From NCBI GenBank assembly GCA_024364805.1, contig CM044490.1, positions 11,509,057-11,540,282 of the forward strand: 31,226 nucleotides of DNA. Reading direction: 5' to 3'. Within the stretch, counting starts at the first letter, position 1. Each line of letters opens with the position of its first letter. Positions 31,191 through 31,226 of this stretch are shown in pieces. The notes under the pieces were generated by a model that was not told the DNA's origin, did not search any database, and worked only from the letters and a program-made list of their open reading frames with translations. A program made the position numbers and the translations under genes. Origin of the DNA: Euprymna scolopes (Eukaryota; Mollusca; Cephalopoda; Sepiida; Sepiolidae).

Positions 31191-31226
31191 CATATATATA
31201 AATATATATATATATGTGTGTGTGTG
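31191..31226. repeat. TA/TG microsatellite, right-truncated
   Basis: TATA units change to TGTG and run off the window end. Confidence 0.9.

Overview
The window looks like non-genic or intronic DNA from an animal genome. It is very AT-rich, full of long (TA)n microsatellites, and littered with 5'-truncated non-LTR retrotransposons (LINEs) plus one decayed mariner-type DNA transposon. The LINE proteins and 3' ends (IYADD, EYCCHIWAG, SFF.RTARLWN, tails of AATA type) are of a kind I associate with molluscs, especially coleoid cephalopods such as octopus. That assignment is inference from repeat style, not from a host gene. I found no convincing host exon, rRNA, tRNA, CRISPR array, or LTR or virus-like element.

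Layout. 1-1754: anonymous AT-rich DNA. 1755-2515: minus-strand LINE tail of a distinct subfamily with an open frame (L1). 2516-4121: anonymous DNA with small duplications. 4122-5185: plus-strand LINE (L2). 5501-6319: two (TA)n tracts around an open frame of unknown nature. 6320-7718: minus-strand LINE (L3) whose 3' end runs into (TA)n. 7719-8732: unique island with a hairpin and an X-box-like site. 8943-10520: DD37D (maT-like) mariner transposase remnant on the minus strand, split by a LINE tail (L4, 9052-9917) in the same orientation. 10985-11420: C-terminal remnant of a second LINE family. 11879-15590: anonymous DNA with microsatellites and a 189-base assembly gap. 15755-16270: decayed ~140-bp tandem repeat. 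16428-17250: LINE tail (L5). 18822-19560: LINE (L6). 19561-22800: anonymous DNA and microsatellites, with one perfect 13-bp hairpin. 22803-23165: a tail-out inverted pair of short repeats. 23365-24790: a badly decayed third LINE family, recognisable only across several frames. 25181-26322: trinucleotide and (TA)n arrays. 27187-28537: a large inverted repeat with arms of about 370 bp. 28722-30460: anonymous DNA. 30462-30976: LINE tail (L7). 30977-31226: short hairpins and the start of another microsatellite.

The parts do not form a pathway. They record repeated insertion, truncation and decay: L1-L7 belong to one CR1/Jockey-like group with at least three subfamilies. L2 and L3 share one 3' end, L4, L5 and L7 share another, and L1 is separate. 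The most informative events are the LINE inside the mariner, the inverted duplication at that LINE's 3' end, the 22.8-23.2 kb and 27.2-28.5 kb inverted repeats, and the 15.8-16.3 kb tandem repeat. No new functional system could be supported. All alignments were made by eye, so identities and boundaries are approximate.
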